64,000 nt of DNA, taken from Rhabditoides inermis (taxonomy: Eukaryota > Nematoda > Chromadorea > Rhabditida > Rhabditidae). The stretch is taken from positions 797,501-861,500 of the forward strand of contig CAWZYM010000087.1 of NCBI GenBank assembly GCA_963966185.1, read 5' to 3'. Shown in pieces: positions 47,660 through 59,600 of the stretch. The notes beneath the pieces were generated by a model that was not told the DNA's origin, made no database searches, and was given only the letters and a program-made list of their open reading frames with translations. Within the stretch, counting starts at the first letter, position 1. Every line of letters begins with the position of its first letter. A program made the translations under genes and the position numbers.

Positions 47660-49695
47660 TAAAATACAAGCCAATAAACTTTCATCAACGAGACCCCACT
47701 CCATCGATTCTAATAGGTCACAGCGTCGCCTACGTAAAGCAATAGTTTCTTGGAATTGCAAGCGTGAATCTAAATTGATCGTTAATGGCAATAAATCAGC
47801 TTTCTATCGTGATGTTCGAAATAAAATGCATCCCGATGGTGGCATCGGCGCAATTTGTCACGATGATATTTTTCATTCACAATGCGCTGGACAAATGTGA
47901 GATCTTTGCTGACTATTTTGAATCAGTTTATCGCGATTCCATCACACCACCTGGTGCTGACTTGCCTAAACTACCACATTCACTTGATATGATTGACATT
48001 ACCCTTCTCGAAGTTCATAAAATCATTTCCAAACTCGATTCCAAATATAACACTTCTCCAGATGGTATTAACAACGTGTTTCTGAAACGTACGGCAACTT
48101 CCATATCGGTTCCATTGACGATTCTTTTTGCAATGTCCATGTCTGTCAGAGAAATCCCATCTATTTGGAAAGAAGCTTGGGTGAAACCATTATTCAAAAA
48201 AGGCGCACGTGAATCTGTCTCAAACTACAGACCGATTTCTCTCACATGTAGCATCTCTAAAGTTATGGAAAGAATATGCGTTCAGCAGATTACAAAATAC
48301 TTAGAAAAGCACAACCTACTCTCCAAAAAACAATTTGGTTTTCGCAAAAATCGATCCACTAATGCACAACTAATTGAATGTCATATGAATTGGTGCAAGC
48401 ATATTTCATCTGGTTCCGTAATAGATTGCATCTATTTCGACTTTAAAAAAGCATTTGATACCATCAACCATGACCTTCTTTTCAAGAAACTTGACGCTAT
48501 CGGTATTCGCGGTAATGCTCTTGGCTGGATAATTGAATTTCTCAAAAATCGCAAGCAATCTGTTATGATTGGATCTAAGCGTTCCTCACCGCGCACTGTT
48601 AATTGTGGCGTTCCACAAGGTTCGTGTCTTGGACCCTTGCTGTTCAACATTTTCATAGATAACATTCCTGATAATTTACCAGATGGCGTTTATTATGCGC
48701 TTTATGCAGACGATTTGAAAATTTACTTTCCTTTTGATTTTACCAGTACTTCTGCGAAGTCTATTTTCCAAAAAGCCATTGACATAGTCGCAGCATGGTC
48801 AGCTTCATGGGGACTTCAGATATCCACTGAGAAAACTCAAATATTGCATGTAGGCAAGCGGAATCCAAAGCACACTTATATCGTCCACGACTCAACTCTC
48901 AAACCAGTAGATTCTGCAAAGGATCTTGGTATTCTCATGAGTAATAACTTATTGTTCCGTGATCATTTCAAACAAATAATTCAACAAACTCTGTATTCTA
49001 TAAATGATTTTTTTCGGACATACAAAACACGAAATCCCACACTACTGATCACCGCATACACAACCTATTTTCGCTGTAAATTAGAATATTGCACTGAGCT
49101 CTGGAACCCTACTGATGTTGCTTCTGTAAACCTAATTGAGAGCATACAACGCTATTATACTCGTCGTGTGTGTCAGCGTATCGGGCGCAGCCTATCATAT
49201 CCTCAACGCCTTGAGCTTTTCAATCTTCAAACTCTCGAAAATAGACGATTCTTGAATGATGTCACATACATTCACAAAGTAATCCACTCGAAAACTATAT
49301 TGGACTATCATGGTCTTTTTGCAATTATTCCATCTCGTACTCGTGGCTCTCATGAATTTAGAATTGTTCCATCATTTGATCACACAGGCCGTACCAGCAC
49401 TTTTTAAGCAGAACCTTCGCAATATGGAATGCGCTTTCTCGTGACCTAATCTCCATCAATGATCCCTCTATCTTCAAATCACAACTCTCTACATTAGATC
49501 TCATGCCACCTAGCAAATTGCGCAACCTATAGAGAGCTCTCCCCCCACTTCCTTTTCCATGTAATACTATGTGATTATGTTCGTGTTCAATATCATTGAA
49601 ACCCCGTTTATACCTGCCGTTTGTATTGCTCACTTTTTGTTTATAATTGCGTTTTTTTTCCATGTTATCGGTAATAAACCTATCTATCTAAACTT
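47660..49695 (+). mobile_element. CR1/Jockey-type LINE, 5'-truncated, antisense in a Dicer-like intron
   Basis: The main frame 47,785-49,407 encodes a nearly complete reverse transcriptase: FADYFESVYRD, GARESVSNYRPISLTCSISK, FGFRKNRSTNAQLIECHM, FDFKKAFDTINHDLL, the GVPQGSCLGPLLFNIFI motif, catalytic YALYADDLKIYF, then the C-terminal trailer NPTLLITAYTTYFRCKLEY. Upstream, 47,700-47,890 reads in another frame (FYRDVRNKMHPDGGIGAICH), so there is a frameshift near 47,895 and the endonuclease is gone. The 3' end has AATAAACC then CTATCTATCTA. It lies in the intron between Dicer-like exons at 49,805 and 47,567. Confidence 0.85.
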
Positions 49696-49749
49696 GCACA
49701 AACTGATCAAGTACATGAAAATATCATAATAAACACATTGTATGAGAGA

Positions 49750-49753
49750 TGGG

Positions 49754-49803
<50 letters not shown>
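49750..49803. repeat. (GA)n tract
   Basis: A GA run that directly abuts the Dicer-like exon ending at 49,805, so the donor site GC/GTCTCTC lies at its edge. Confidence 0.9.
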
Positions 49804-49804
<1 letters not shown>

Positions 49805-51572
49805 GCCAGCAGCTCCATGGCCATCTTGTTGACGGGCTGCGCCTTGTGGTCGTAGTCCGCCGCCTTCACCACCAGCTCGTTCGGCTTCGCACCGAACTTG
49901 CTCACCTGAAAAGGCAAAATAACAATGATACGAAATATAAACAATACGAAATTTCCAGATTTCCACGCGCAAACGCGTAAATCGGCGTGAACTAAACTAC
50001 GACCATGCTAGTCAAAGCAAGACCAACTCGCATACCGTGACGAGACCGCTGGCAGTCTCGATGGAGCTGTTGAGGATGGCCTCCAGCTTGGCGAGCTTCG
50101 CCTCCAGCAGATTCGGCGCCGTCTTGTCGTTGATCAGCGACGCCGTCAAGCCGAGGATGCGCGGGCGGTCGACTAGAATCTCTCATGATTGTAATGATGA
50201 TAGTGATAGGTGATACCTGATAGTCTCTCGGCGTGAAGCAGTCCTTCTCCACCTCTGACTGCCGCACCACACCAGTCGCCACCATAGTGTGAGCGGTGGT
50301 GGGGCGAGTCGGTAGGTACGGGGTCTGCAACAGGTGTTCTGTAAAACGTGCTCATAGAAACGATAACCTATATATGTCTTAACGCGTATATAGCATATCA
50401 GCAAGTCGAACAAGACAACAAGACGCGTATCACATGAGAGAAAAACAAAACAAAAACAATCAAATTTGAATCATTATAGAGGAGAGGGCGCGCCATCGCA
50501 ATTTACAAGTGCGCGCTCCAATAAGAAACGGCGCGTTTTTGAAAGATTCGAACTTCAAACCAAACGAATATTTCATAAGCAGACAACCGTCAAGATAAAG
50601 ACAGAATCAGAGGAGATGATCGCAGTTTATTTCAGGTGCGGACGAGGCGCAAGACCGGTGACCAGCTACACACATATCCATCTACATTCCTTTTTCATGT
50701 CTTGAAATTATCTAGCTATGTACCTTCTCGCCCCGATCGCGAACGCAGTGATCGCTCTGCTTCATCATGTCTCTGAGAAGCGGAACAGACCAACTGCTAT
50801 AAATAGAGAGAAACAATAACAATAATATGCAAAACATATTTTATCGATAAGAGATTGAGGTAGACAAACGGAACGACGAGAGAGAGACAATACACACACA
50901 ATCAATTAATATCAGAAAAAAACTAATATATAATCATCGAAAATACATTATGAACTCTGGAGCAAGGGAAGAGCACTGGGACGATACAAATAGATCAAAG
51001 TGTACTCACAAATAGACGGGCACAACTTGCGAAACACCAAGAGAGAGGGGGGAAAATACCCGGACCAACCCTGGCTGCCAATCTCCATCGCTCGCTGCTC
51101 TTCGGAAAGACTGCAGGGCGGACTGGAAAGCGAGCAGGTGATCAGAGGGGCACGGCGACGATCTAAAACAATAGAAGACAACAACAGAAAGATGGAGAGT
51201 GGAGCCGAAAAGGCATGCATACCTGGGCTTTAGAATCCACATAGTAGGAAGACCAGTTCGGACCGAGACTCCACTGCTTCTCCTTATCTTCTCCGGTGAC
51301 AGACAGCAGTCCCCTCAGCGACTCCAGGAGTGAAATAGATCGAAGAAACGAGTTCCTGCAAACGTATATTTATAGACCAACATGTACTCCATACAACACA
51401 ACATATTCAATACAACAACGCATACCTATCGTCTTTCTCGTATTTCAGGCGAGACATAGTGATCAGTTTCTCCTTGTCCGCGGGTTCAAACCCGCATATC
51501 AGCTGAAACAACCGCGTAGGGGCAGGCCACAGCTGAAACAAATATACACGAACTTTACAAGATACACCTAAC

Positions 51573-51573
51573 T

Positions 51574-51610
<37 letters not shown>
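51573..51610. repeat. (TC)n tract in intron of copy D
   Basis: TC run in the intron between the exons carrying SAMFVHRTAKQLGVA and LWPAPTRLFQ. A shorter one lies at 51,890-51,922. The stretch 50,300-51,000 holds no gene I can support. Confidence 0.85.
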
Positions 51611-51613
<3 letters not shown>

Positions 51614-52666
51614 CCTACCGCAACGCCAAGCTGCTTTGCGGTCCTGTGGACAAACATGGCAGAAGGGAGCACCGACTCCGGCTCTGTCGAATCAAACAGC
51701 CGCAGCCCGCAGTCCTTCAGCAGTCGAGCCAGCTGCGAAAATCACACAAACTCGCTATCAGCTTTGCTACAACCTACCTCCATCTGCTCCTCACGCACAC
51801 GCATCCTCAATCGATCGATCATCGTAGTAAGCGAATGTTGTAGGTAACGAGCTTCAGCGACCATCTAAAACAGAAATTCTCTATCTATTCTTTCTCTCTC
51901 TCTCTCTCACGCCTCTCTCACTCACCGCAGTGGGGAGATCTTTCAAACCGTATTCTTTGATCTTGCTGAGCACGTCCGAAGCGCAGCTGAGTAATATGGC
52001 GTCGTCAGCGTAGTTGATCTTGTACGCGTCCATCTTCTCTCGCGGAGGTGGTGCACGCGCCAGCACTAAACATAAGCTTCAAACGCCACGAAGAGTCAGA
52101 GACATCCAAAACCGTTATAGCAACATGACATCATCATCGAGCTTCGAGGCGCACCCACCGCTTTCTGTAGAATGGCGTCTCCGTGATCAAACGCATCGCG
52201 GACGACCAAATCTCGTCCACGTAGGCGACGCCCGATCGACCACTGGTACAACACGCAGATCTTGCTTATCTGCTTGTCCGCCTCCTAAAAAAAATCACTC
52301 AACCCATCAGATAGCGAAATGAGTAGGCATCTCCATCAACTCACCGGGGACTGCACCCAAGAAATGACATCGGAGAACGAATGCCTAAACAAGCATAGTT
52401 ACACCATTCTCACCCTCGAATCACCCCGCCCACTCACAGAGTCGCCGCGTACTCGCATGCCGTGCGCACTCGCACGCCGTCCTCAGACTGGCAAGCACTC
52501 TGGGTGTGAAAAGGGGTATAGGCATGTAAGCGAAGATAGACCCACCTCGCAGAACAACACGAGATCTGCCACGAGAGGGACGAGCTGACTGCACCGCTGG
52601 ATGAATGCCTCGACGGGCTAATCTCTCCGGGGTGTTTGGAACTGCAGCTGGGATTCCCATTCCTCG

Positions 52667-52670
52667 AACA
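52667..52670. repeat. Target-site duplication, left (AACA)
   Basis: AACA precedes the 5' LTR and recurs at 61,107-61,110 directly after the 3' LTR. Four bp is within the 4-6 bp range of Ty3/gypsy integrases. Confidence 0.7.
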
Positions 52671-53564
52671 TGTGCCCCGCACCGCGAGGGCTGCAGAATG
52701 GACGCCGGGGAGGACGTGGGGCGTGGAGGGGTGGCCCCGCACCGCGAGGGCTGCAGAATGGACGCCGGGGAGGACGTGGGGCGTGGAGGGGTGGCCCGGT
52801 GAGGACACACCCGTATCGCCGCGGCGGCTACTGAGGGGGGTTAGCCCCGCTAGTGTGCAATAAGCGAGTGACACTAGGTCGCAATAGTAATCGATTTATA
52901 AGTCGTTTGTACGTGACTATTGTAAGATTGTTTATGTATTTCGAATTTCCCGCTTGTTGTTGTGTACGTGCCTGATGTTTTGTTTGTATTACTGTCGTAA
53001 TGGCCCCGCCCCTTTTGTTGTCGTATGGCGAGGAGCCGAGTAGTTGTTAGTTAGAGAGTTGATCTGTTTGTGTGTTGGTTGCGTTTTGCCCAGAGATAAA
53101 AAGATACACGATTCTTTGGTCTTTTCGATAGATATTGACCGGTCGTATCTCACGCCGGCGGGAGTTGTTTGCACTCTCGTATCTTTGGTCTTGGAACGTG
53201 TGATCAGTACTCTGTGTAGTTTTCCCCCGGTCTGTGATACGCGCGGGGCGATAACGAGACACTGTCTGCCCTGTCTGTGATAAGCGGGGGCAGTCAGCGT
53301 GAGGCAAATAGAGTGTCAGTGGTTTCGTCTGTGTTAAGCGGAAACCACGTGCAAGGAAGTGGGTGTGCCTGTCTGTGTTACGCGGGGCTATACCAGTAGA
53401 ATAGGAAGCTCGTCTGTGATAAGCGGGGCGTCCTTAAGAGTTGTACTTCTCGCTGGTCTGTGTTACGCGCAGTGAGTAGATACGTGTATTAATTCCAATT
53501 ACAATAGTATTTGGTGGAGTATTTATATACTCAACACACTACCGCAGTCTTGCTGGAGTGTACA
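52671..53564 (+). repeat. 5' LTR of Ty3/gypsy element (894 bp)
   Basis: Starts TGTGCCCCGC and ends GGAGTGTACA. Comparison by eye with 60,213-61,106 shows no difference. It begins with a 60-bp tandem duplication (GCACCGCGAGGGCTGCAGAA unit). A possible TATA (GATTTATAAG) lies near 52,892. The last 340 bp holds the hairpin array. Sequence after the LTR begins TGGGGGCCGAACC, as expected of a primer-binding site; the tRNA was not identified. Confidence 0.95.
53224..53477 (+). ncRNA. Six-hairpin RNA array in the 5' LTR
   Basis: Six hairpins share the 14-nt loop GTCTGTG(A/T)TA(A/C)GCG at 53,230, 53,273, 53,327, 53,371, 53,412 and 53,456. Stems differ in sequence yet pair: CCCCG/CGGGG; CTGCCCT/GGGGCAG; GTGGTTTC/GAAACCAC; GGTG-T-GCCT/GGGC-TA-TACC; AGGA-A-GCTC/GGGC-G-TCCT; CTCGCTG/CAGTGAG. 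Conserved loop with unlike but complementary stems is the pattern of selected RNA structure. If transcription starts upstream in the LTR, the array lies in the 5' leader of the genomic RNA. Role unknown; packaging or translation are guesses. Confidence 0.75.
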
Positions 53565-53662
53565 TGGGGGCCGAACCTATCGAACCGTGCCGAGTTGTTT
53601 GATCGCGTTAAGATTGACGTGAAGAAGGTGGAAGAGTGAAAGCATAACTGTGTGATAGCAGG

Positions 53663-56600
53663 ATGTCGATCTATTCGGGAGAAGACTTGCTCGGGGATGG
53701 ATACGAAGGAGTCTTCGCCAGAGAGGGAGAGGAGGGGGACACGGAGATGCGTGAGCAGGAGCGGGAGGTGATGGACAACATCCCGTACAAGGAAAAGAGA
53801 GCGGCTCTGGAAGTCGAACTGGTGAGTATGAAGGAAGTGGTGGAAGATATGGTGGGAAAGAAAAGAGAGTGGGCAAGATTGCCAATGAGAGTGGATGAGT
53901 TGGTGAAGAAGTATCACAAGACAAGTGACCCTTATAGGGACGAGATGTACAAGGTCATAACAGAGACCATGAAGGAGGTTGACGAAGCAGTAGGAGAGTT
54001 GGAAGAAAAGTGGAAGGGTATGGAAGAACGAATGGGAGAGAAGGGGAGGCATACCAAGGTGGAGACGTTGCTCAAGTACAGGGATAAGTTGATAAATCTG
54101 ATGACGAGAATTGGTGCGAACAGTGGAAAACAGGGTGCGGAGAGGATTGAAGCACTAATAGAGGCTGAGCAATGGAAGGGTGAAGTGGTAGAGTGGATGG
54201 AAGAGATGCAAGTAGACAACCTGACGGATCTGAGAGAGAGATTGGAGGAAGGAGAGAAGGCAAAGGATATATTGTTGCAGTTGGAGTGCACGGGCGAGAG
54301 GGGACAGGAGGCGTGCGAAGTTGTGGAAAGGATCCTCAAGCTGGAGGAGGGCAGATGGCAGCGCAATCGAGGCCGCGAGCAGCTCGAAGATGATCTTGTG
54401 AGGAGACAGGAAGATGGTGAGTGGGAAGACAAAAGATGGCTGGATAGTGAGGATGAAGGTGATTATGAAGAAGTTCAGGCCACGTCGGCTGTGTGCAGCG
54501 GCAGGGGAAAGGGATCCGGTATGGATGGATGGACAACGACTACCACGACTCCGAAGCAGGAAAGAAGAGAGACCCGGCTGAAGACCAGTGAGTGGGGGAG
54601 AGAGGTCGAGAAAGAAGCAGGGTCGGACAGAAGGTTCAGGGATATGCACATGCTGGGTAGTGACTTCGAAATTGAACCGATCAAGAAGGAAACGAGTGTA
54701 AAGGGTCTGGAAAGGTTCTGGACGCTTTTCAATTTCAAGTACGGGCGATACCCGGAAGATGTGAAGAAAGAGTTGCTGCGCACCAAGGTGAAGGAAACCG
54801 GCAAGCTAGATACGCTACCTAGAGAGATTAGGGAAGGCACGGCGGAGGGAATGTTCAAGGCGCTAGTGGCAAGGTTGACGGAGGATAGGCAGACAAGGGC
54901 GTACAAGGCTATTGCGAAGTTGAGGACTATGGTGCGGCTGAAAGACCAGAAGGTCAGTCGATACATCGAGGAAGTGGAGAAGCAGGCTAGGATAGCCTAC
55001 GATGATAGCGAGTACAGGGCGAATGACGCTAATCTGACGAACATGGTGATAGGTCAGATACTGTCATGGCCAGACAAACTACAGATAATGAAAGAGGTGA
55101 TGGCCACCGAGAAGGGAAAGCAGTTCGAAAAGATCAAGAAGCTGGTATATGAGAGTGAGCAAGCGAAAATGATCTGGGATTCGAACGGGTACGGTACCGG
55201 TGGAGGACCGAGGGTGGATAGTAATAAAGGGAATGGATATGGAGGACTCAAGAGGTGTTACAACTGTAACGAGACGGGACATGTGACCATGCACTGTCCT
55301 AAGCGAGTGATGAACAAAGGAGCTAGTAGGGGTGAGGGGACGCAGGCGGCGCCAAATGGTGGGGCGGCCGGAAGCGAAGCAGCGACGGGTGGAGGTCAGG
55401 CAACGAAGCAGACCAGTTGGAATGGACCGGTGAAGTGCTATAACTGTGGAGGAGTTGGACACTTGGCTAGAAATTGTGTGAGTAGAGGTCCAGCGGTCAG
55501 GCGAGTAGAGAAGGAGAAGGCGATTGACGATAGTACGGCAGCCGGGGTGCAACAATCACCGGGGTCGGATACGGAGGAAAACGAGGGAAGAGTGACAGGA
55601 CTGAGATGTAAAGGGGAAGCATGGATGATGGGACAGAGAGTCTCAATCATATTGGATTCGGGCGCTGAAGCATCCGTAATATCCAAGAAGACATGGGAAG
55701 CGATGAAGGGTAGTAAAGAGGAGGGTGAAGGGTGGAAGAAGAGAGAAGATGGGGTGTGTGGAGAGTTAGTGGGGTATGGAGGTGCCAAGCTAGCGGTAGA
55801 GGAGCTGGTGGCAGTGGATATGAAGATGGACAACACGGAGATGAGAATGAAGAAGGTGACGTTCCACGTGGTGAACCACGATAATGAGGAGATCATTCTG
55901 GGAACGAGCGCTTTGTGTGATCTAGGATTGACACTGTCGTTCACAACTGGAGGAGGGTTTCGCTTTCAAGTGAGCGACCAGGAGGCAGCGAGGGAACTGC
56001 CGGAAGAAGCAGCAGTGCGTACTGTGGAGAGGGTACATATACCGCCAGGGGGTGTGAGGCAGCTGACGGTAAAGGGATGCGGTTCAGGAGATATGGTGCT
56101 ATGGGCGGTGAAAGATAACGGTATTGACAGCGGGTTGTGCAAGGTATGGCAGGGAAAGAGTGTGATAAGGGCCGTGAACAGGTCGGACAAATCGATCACG
56201 ATTCAGAAGGGAGAGGAGATTGGCAGATGGGCGACGGAAGAATGGGAGTTGCCAACCAAAGAGAGAGAGAAGAATAGGGATGGCGACATGTTGGAAAGGA
56301 GAGTGGAAAAGACGATAGGGGGAAATGAAAGAACGGAGAAGATCATGCAGAAGATAAAGGAAGGGATGGACCAGGGTGTTGACCCGAAGGTCCAACAGGA
56401 GTTGAGAAATCTGGTGGGGGAGTACAACGATACGTTTGCGTTGACTGAGCAGGAGTTGGGGACTACGGCGTTGGTGGAGCACGTGATTGACACGGGGGAT
56501 AGCAAGCCGATACGGCAGAAGGCGAGGCCGGTGCCACTGGCACTGAAGGGGGAAGTGAAGGGGATAGTACAGGATTTGTTGGATCGGAAAATTATCCGAA

Positions 56601-59600
56601 AGAGCAATTCTCCATGGGCATCACCCGTTGTGCTAGTGAAGAAGAAAGACGGATCAATCCGGTTCTGTGTTGATTATCGGAAGGTAAACGAGGTAACTAA
56701 GCAGGACGCTTACCCATTGCCGCACATTGACAGTATGCTGCAGAATCTGAAGGGGAAGAAGTGGTTCAGTACGGCAGACATGCATAGCGGATATTGGCAA
56801 GTGAAACTGGACGAGGGAACGAGGGAGAAGAGCGCGTTTGTGACGGAGGGGGGGTTACACGAATTTAACGTGTTGCCGTTCGGTCTATCAACGTCGCCAG
56901 CGACATATCAGAGGCTGATGGAGGTGGTGTTGGGACACTTGCTGGGCGAAGAAGTGATGGTGTACATAGATGACATTATCATTGCAACTGATAGTCAGGA
57001 GAGGCATTTTGTAATGCTAAGAGAGGTGTTCAGGGCGTTGAGAGATGCGAATTTGATGATGAAGCCCTCTAAATGTGCATTCATGAAGAGGGAGGTTGAG
57101 TTCTTGGGCCATATAGTGGACGAGAAGGGGGTACACGTGGACAAGAAGAAGGTGGAGAAGATCAGGGATTATCCAGTACCAAGGAACCTGAAGGAAGTGC
57201 GGACATTTCTAGGAATGGCCAGCTATTATCGGAAGTTCATCAGGAACTTCGCGAAAATAGCAAATGCACTGCATGCGTTGACGAAGAAAGAGAGACGGTG
57301 GTCGTGGGGGGAAGAGGAGAATAAAGCGTTCGAGGGACTGAAACTGAAAATGATGACAGCACCAGTACTGATACAACCGGATATTGAGAAGGCGAAGGCA
57401 GGGGAGAGGCCGTTTGTGATTTATACCGATGCGAGTAAGGAGGGTTTGGGGGCAGTGTTGTGCCAAGAGGGAGATGACAAGTTGATGCACCCGATCTACT
57501 TCATCTCGAAATCATTGTCGAAGGCTGAGAAGAATTACCATGTCACCGACCTCGAGGCGTTGGCAGTAGTGGTGGCGATGCGCCAGTTCAGGAGGTTTGT
57601 GATGGGCGCGAGGGTGGTGGTATACACCGACCACCGTTCGCTAACGGCGATATTCAAATCGGATATTTCGGACAGGCTTTGGAGGTGGTCAGTGGAGTTG
57701 CAGATGTATGCAATGGAGATAAGGTTCGTGGCGGGTAAGGCAAACGCAGTAGCAGATGCATTGTCGCGAGGAGGAGTAGTGAGTGCGGAGCAGCACGGAA
57801 CGCGAGGGGCAGATGCGGTTATTGGAAGAATATATGGTGGTACGCAATGCGATGTGGAGAAGGGTGAATGGCTGAGACAGCTAGAAGAGGAAACGGAATG
57901 GAAGGAGCTGATAGGCGAGATAAGAAAACAGGATGGAGAGAGAGTGTGTGAGAAGTGGGTGGAAGGAAAGAAGGTGTGGGTGGACGACTTTCTGGTGACA
58001 GAAGGAGAGTTGAGGTGGTTTAATGAGGACGGAGAAGGCAAGACAGTGGTGCCGAGAAAGGAGCGGAAAGGGTTAGCCATGGAAGCTCATAGAGGAATGT
58101 GGGCGGGACATTTTCACCCCGGAAAGGTGGTAGACGGGCTGAAGAGAAGGTTTTACTGGCCGACTATGAAGAAGGATGTAGGCAAGTGGATTGCTGAATG
58201 TGGGAGGTGCACGTTGGCGAACGGACAACCCAGACTGACACCGCCGCTGAAGCCATATGTAACGGCAGAGCCGTTCGAGATTGTGCACGTGGATGTTATG
58301 CAGTTGGGACTAACCTCACAAGGGAATAAGTATGTGTTGTGTGTGATCGACCAGTTTAGCAAGCTGGCAGGAGCATATGCGATTCGAGATAAGACGGCAG
58401 AAGCAGTCGCGGAGTGTATGATGACGAAGTGGATTGCGGAAGGTACACGCATGCCCAAGGTGGTAGTGAGTGACAAGGGAAAGGAGTTTGAGAGTCGAGT
58501 GTGGGAGGAGATGTGCAAGATGGCGGGAATTGAGCATAAGGTGACAAAGGGGTATAACCCTCGGGAGAATGGACTGGTGGAAAGATTCAACAAGACTCTG
58601 CAGCTTATGCTGAAGAAGAAAACGGTAGGGGCGCTAGAATGGGACAAGGTGTTGCCGTACTGCGTGTATGCGTATAACATCACAACCAACGAGGCGACGG
58701 GAGAGAGCCCGTATTTCATATTGCACGGGCGCGACCCTTACTGGATGGGGAGAGAGGAACACGCTATGAGACCACCAGCTGTACTGTTGAGTTGCGATGA
58801 TTATGTGACGGAGATGTGCAAACGCATGGCGGTAGTTCACAGGGCAGTGAGAGAGCGAAACGAGAAGGAGAGAGAGAAGATGAAAAGGGGTTATGATAAG
58901 AGAGCAATAAGCCCGAGCAGGATGCCGAACGTGGGAGATAGGGTATTGGTGTACGTCCCTACGGAGAAGAGGGGGAGAACATGTCCTAAGTTGATGAATG
59001 AGTGGGATGGACCATATCGAATAATAGAAAGGACGGAACAGTCCGCCACGGTGACTAGGATAGGAGAAGGAGTGAATGAAGAGCCAATGCAGGTGCCATT
59101 TGATTGTCTGAAGAAAATTCCAAGGGAATGTGTGGAGGAACTGGAAGGAGTGACGACAGAGAGAAAGAGAAAGGGGAGAAGAGTACGAAGACTGAAGGAT
59201 GCTGTTTGCAGGTTGCCGCTGCTGGTGACGTGCGACGACGCCATGCACCCGCTGAAGGAGGTGAAGGAGCTGAAGGAGGAGACGCTCGAGAGCTTGATGA
59301 AGAGCGTGCGGGGTGGTCCGGTGCGCACGCTGCACAACGCGACGACAGCTGCGATGAGGAAGGAGAGGGTAGGCAACATTTTCACTCTGGCGTGGATGAT
59401 GAGGAACGGAAGGGAGGAGAAGGAGGAGGAGAGAAGAAACAAGAGATTCGCCAAGTTCGTGATGACGTACGAGCCACCGTCCGAGGACAACCCCTACCCG
59501 GAGTTGAAGAAAGAGTGGAAAGGAAGCGAGCCGGAGGCAAGTGATTATCTCCTCGCGTATCGCGTGGTAGCCGCAATGAGTCTACAGTACATGGTGGAGC

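Larger units (their letters stand above)
46863..50285 (-). pseudogene. DICER1-like: Dicer-like gene remnant lacking the helicase ATP site
   Basis: Dicer cleaves double-stranded RNA into small RNAs. Exon 50,285-50,217 encodes an N-terminus ending FTPRDYQ, which precedes helicase motif I in animal Dicers. The next exon, 50,179-50,036, begins [16 protein letters not shown] and continues ETASGLVT, which normally lies just after motif II. About 160 residues including the Walker A and DECH motifs are missing; only a 37-nt intron separates the two. Exon 49,905-49,805 (SKFGAKPNELVV), exon 47,567-47,430 (EAINRTLAVMRQIGPWAAW), exon 47,096-47,041 (LWEKELRKHSKST) and exon 46,963-46,863 (ELNKWLLPVGRESMAEQLMS) follow Dicer order. 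Phases do not match at the last junction nor around the LINE insertion. No second helicase lobe, PAZ or RNase III was found before the transporter at 46,230, so this is a truncated copy. Confidence 0.7.

Noticed and set aside
52989..53307. Small open frames of 61, 78 and 86 codons in the LTR
   Set aside because: They occur identically in both LTRs and overlap the structured leader; nothing suggests translation.
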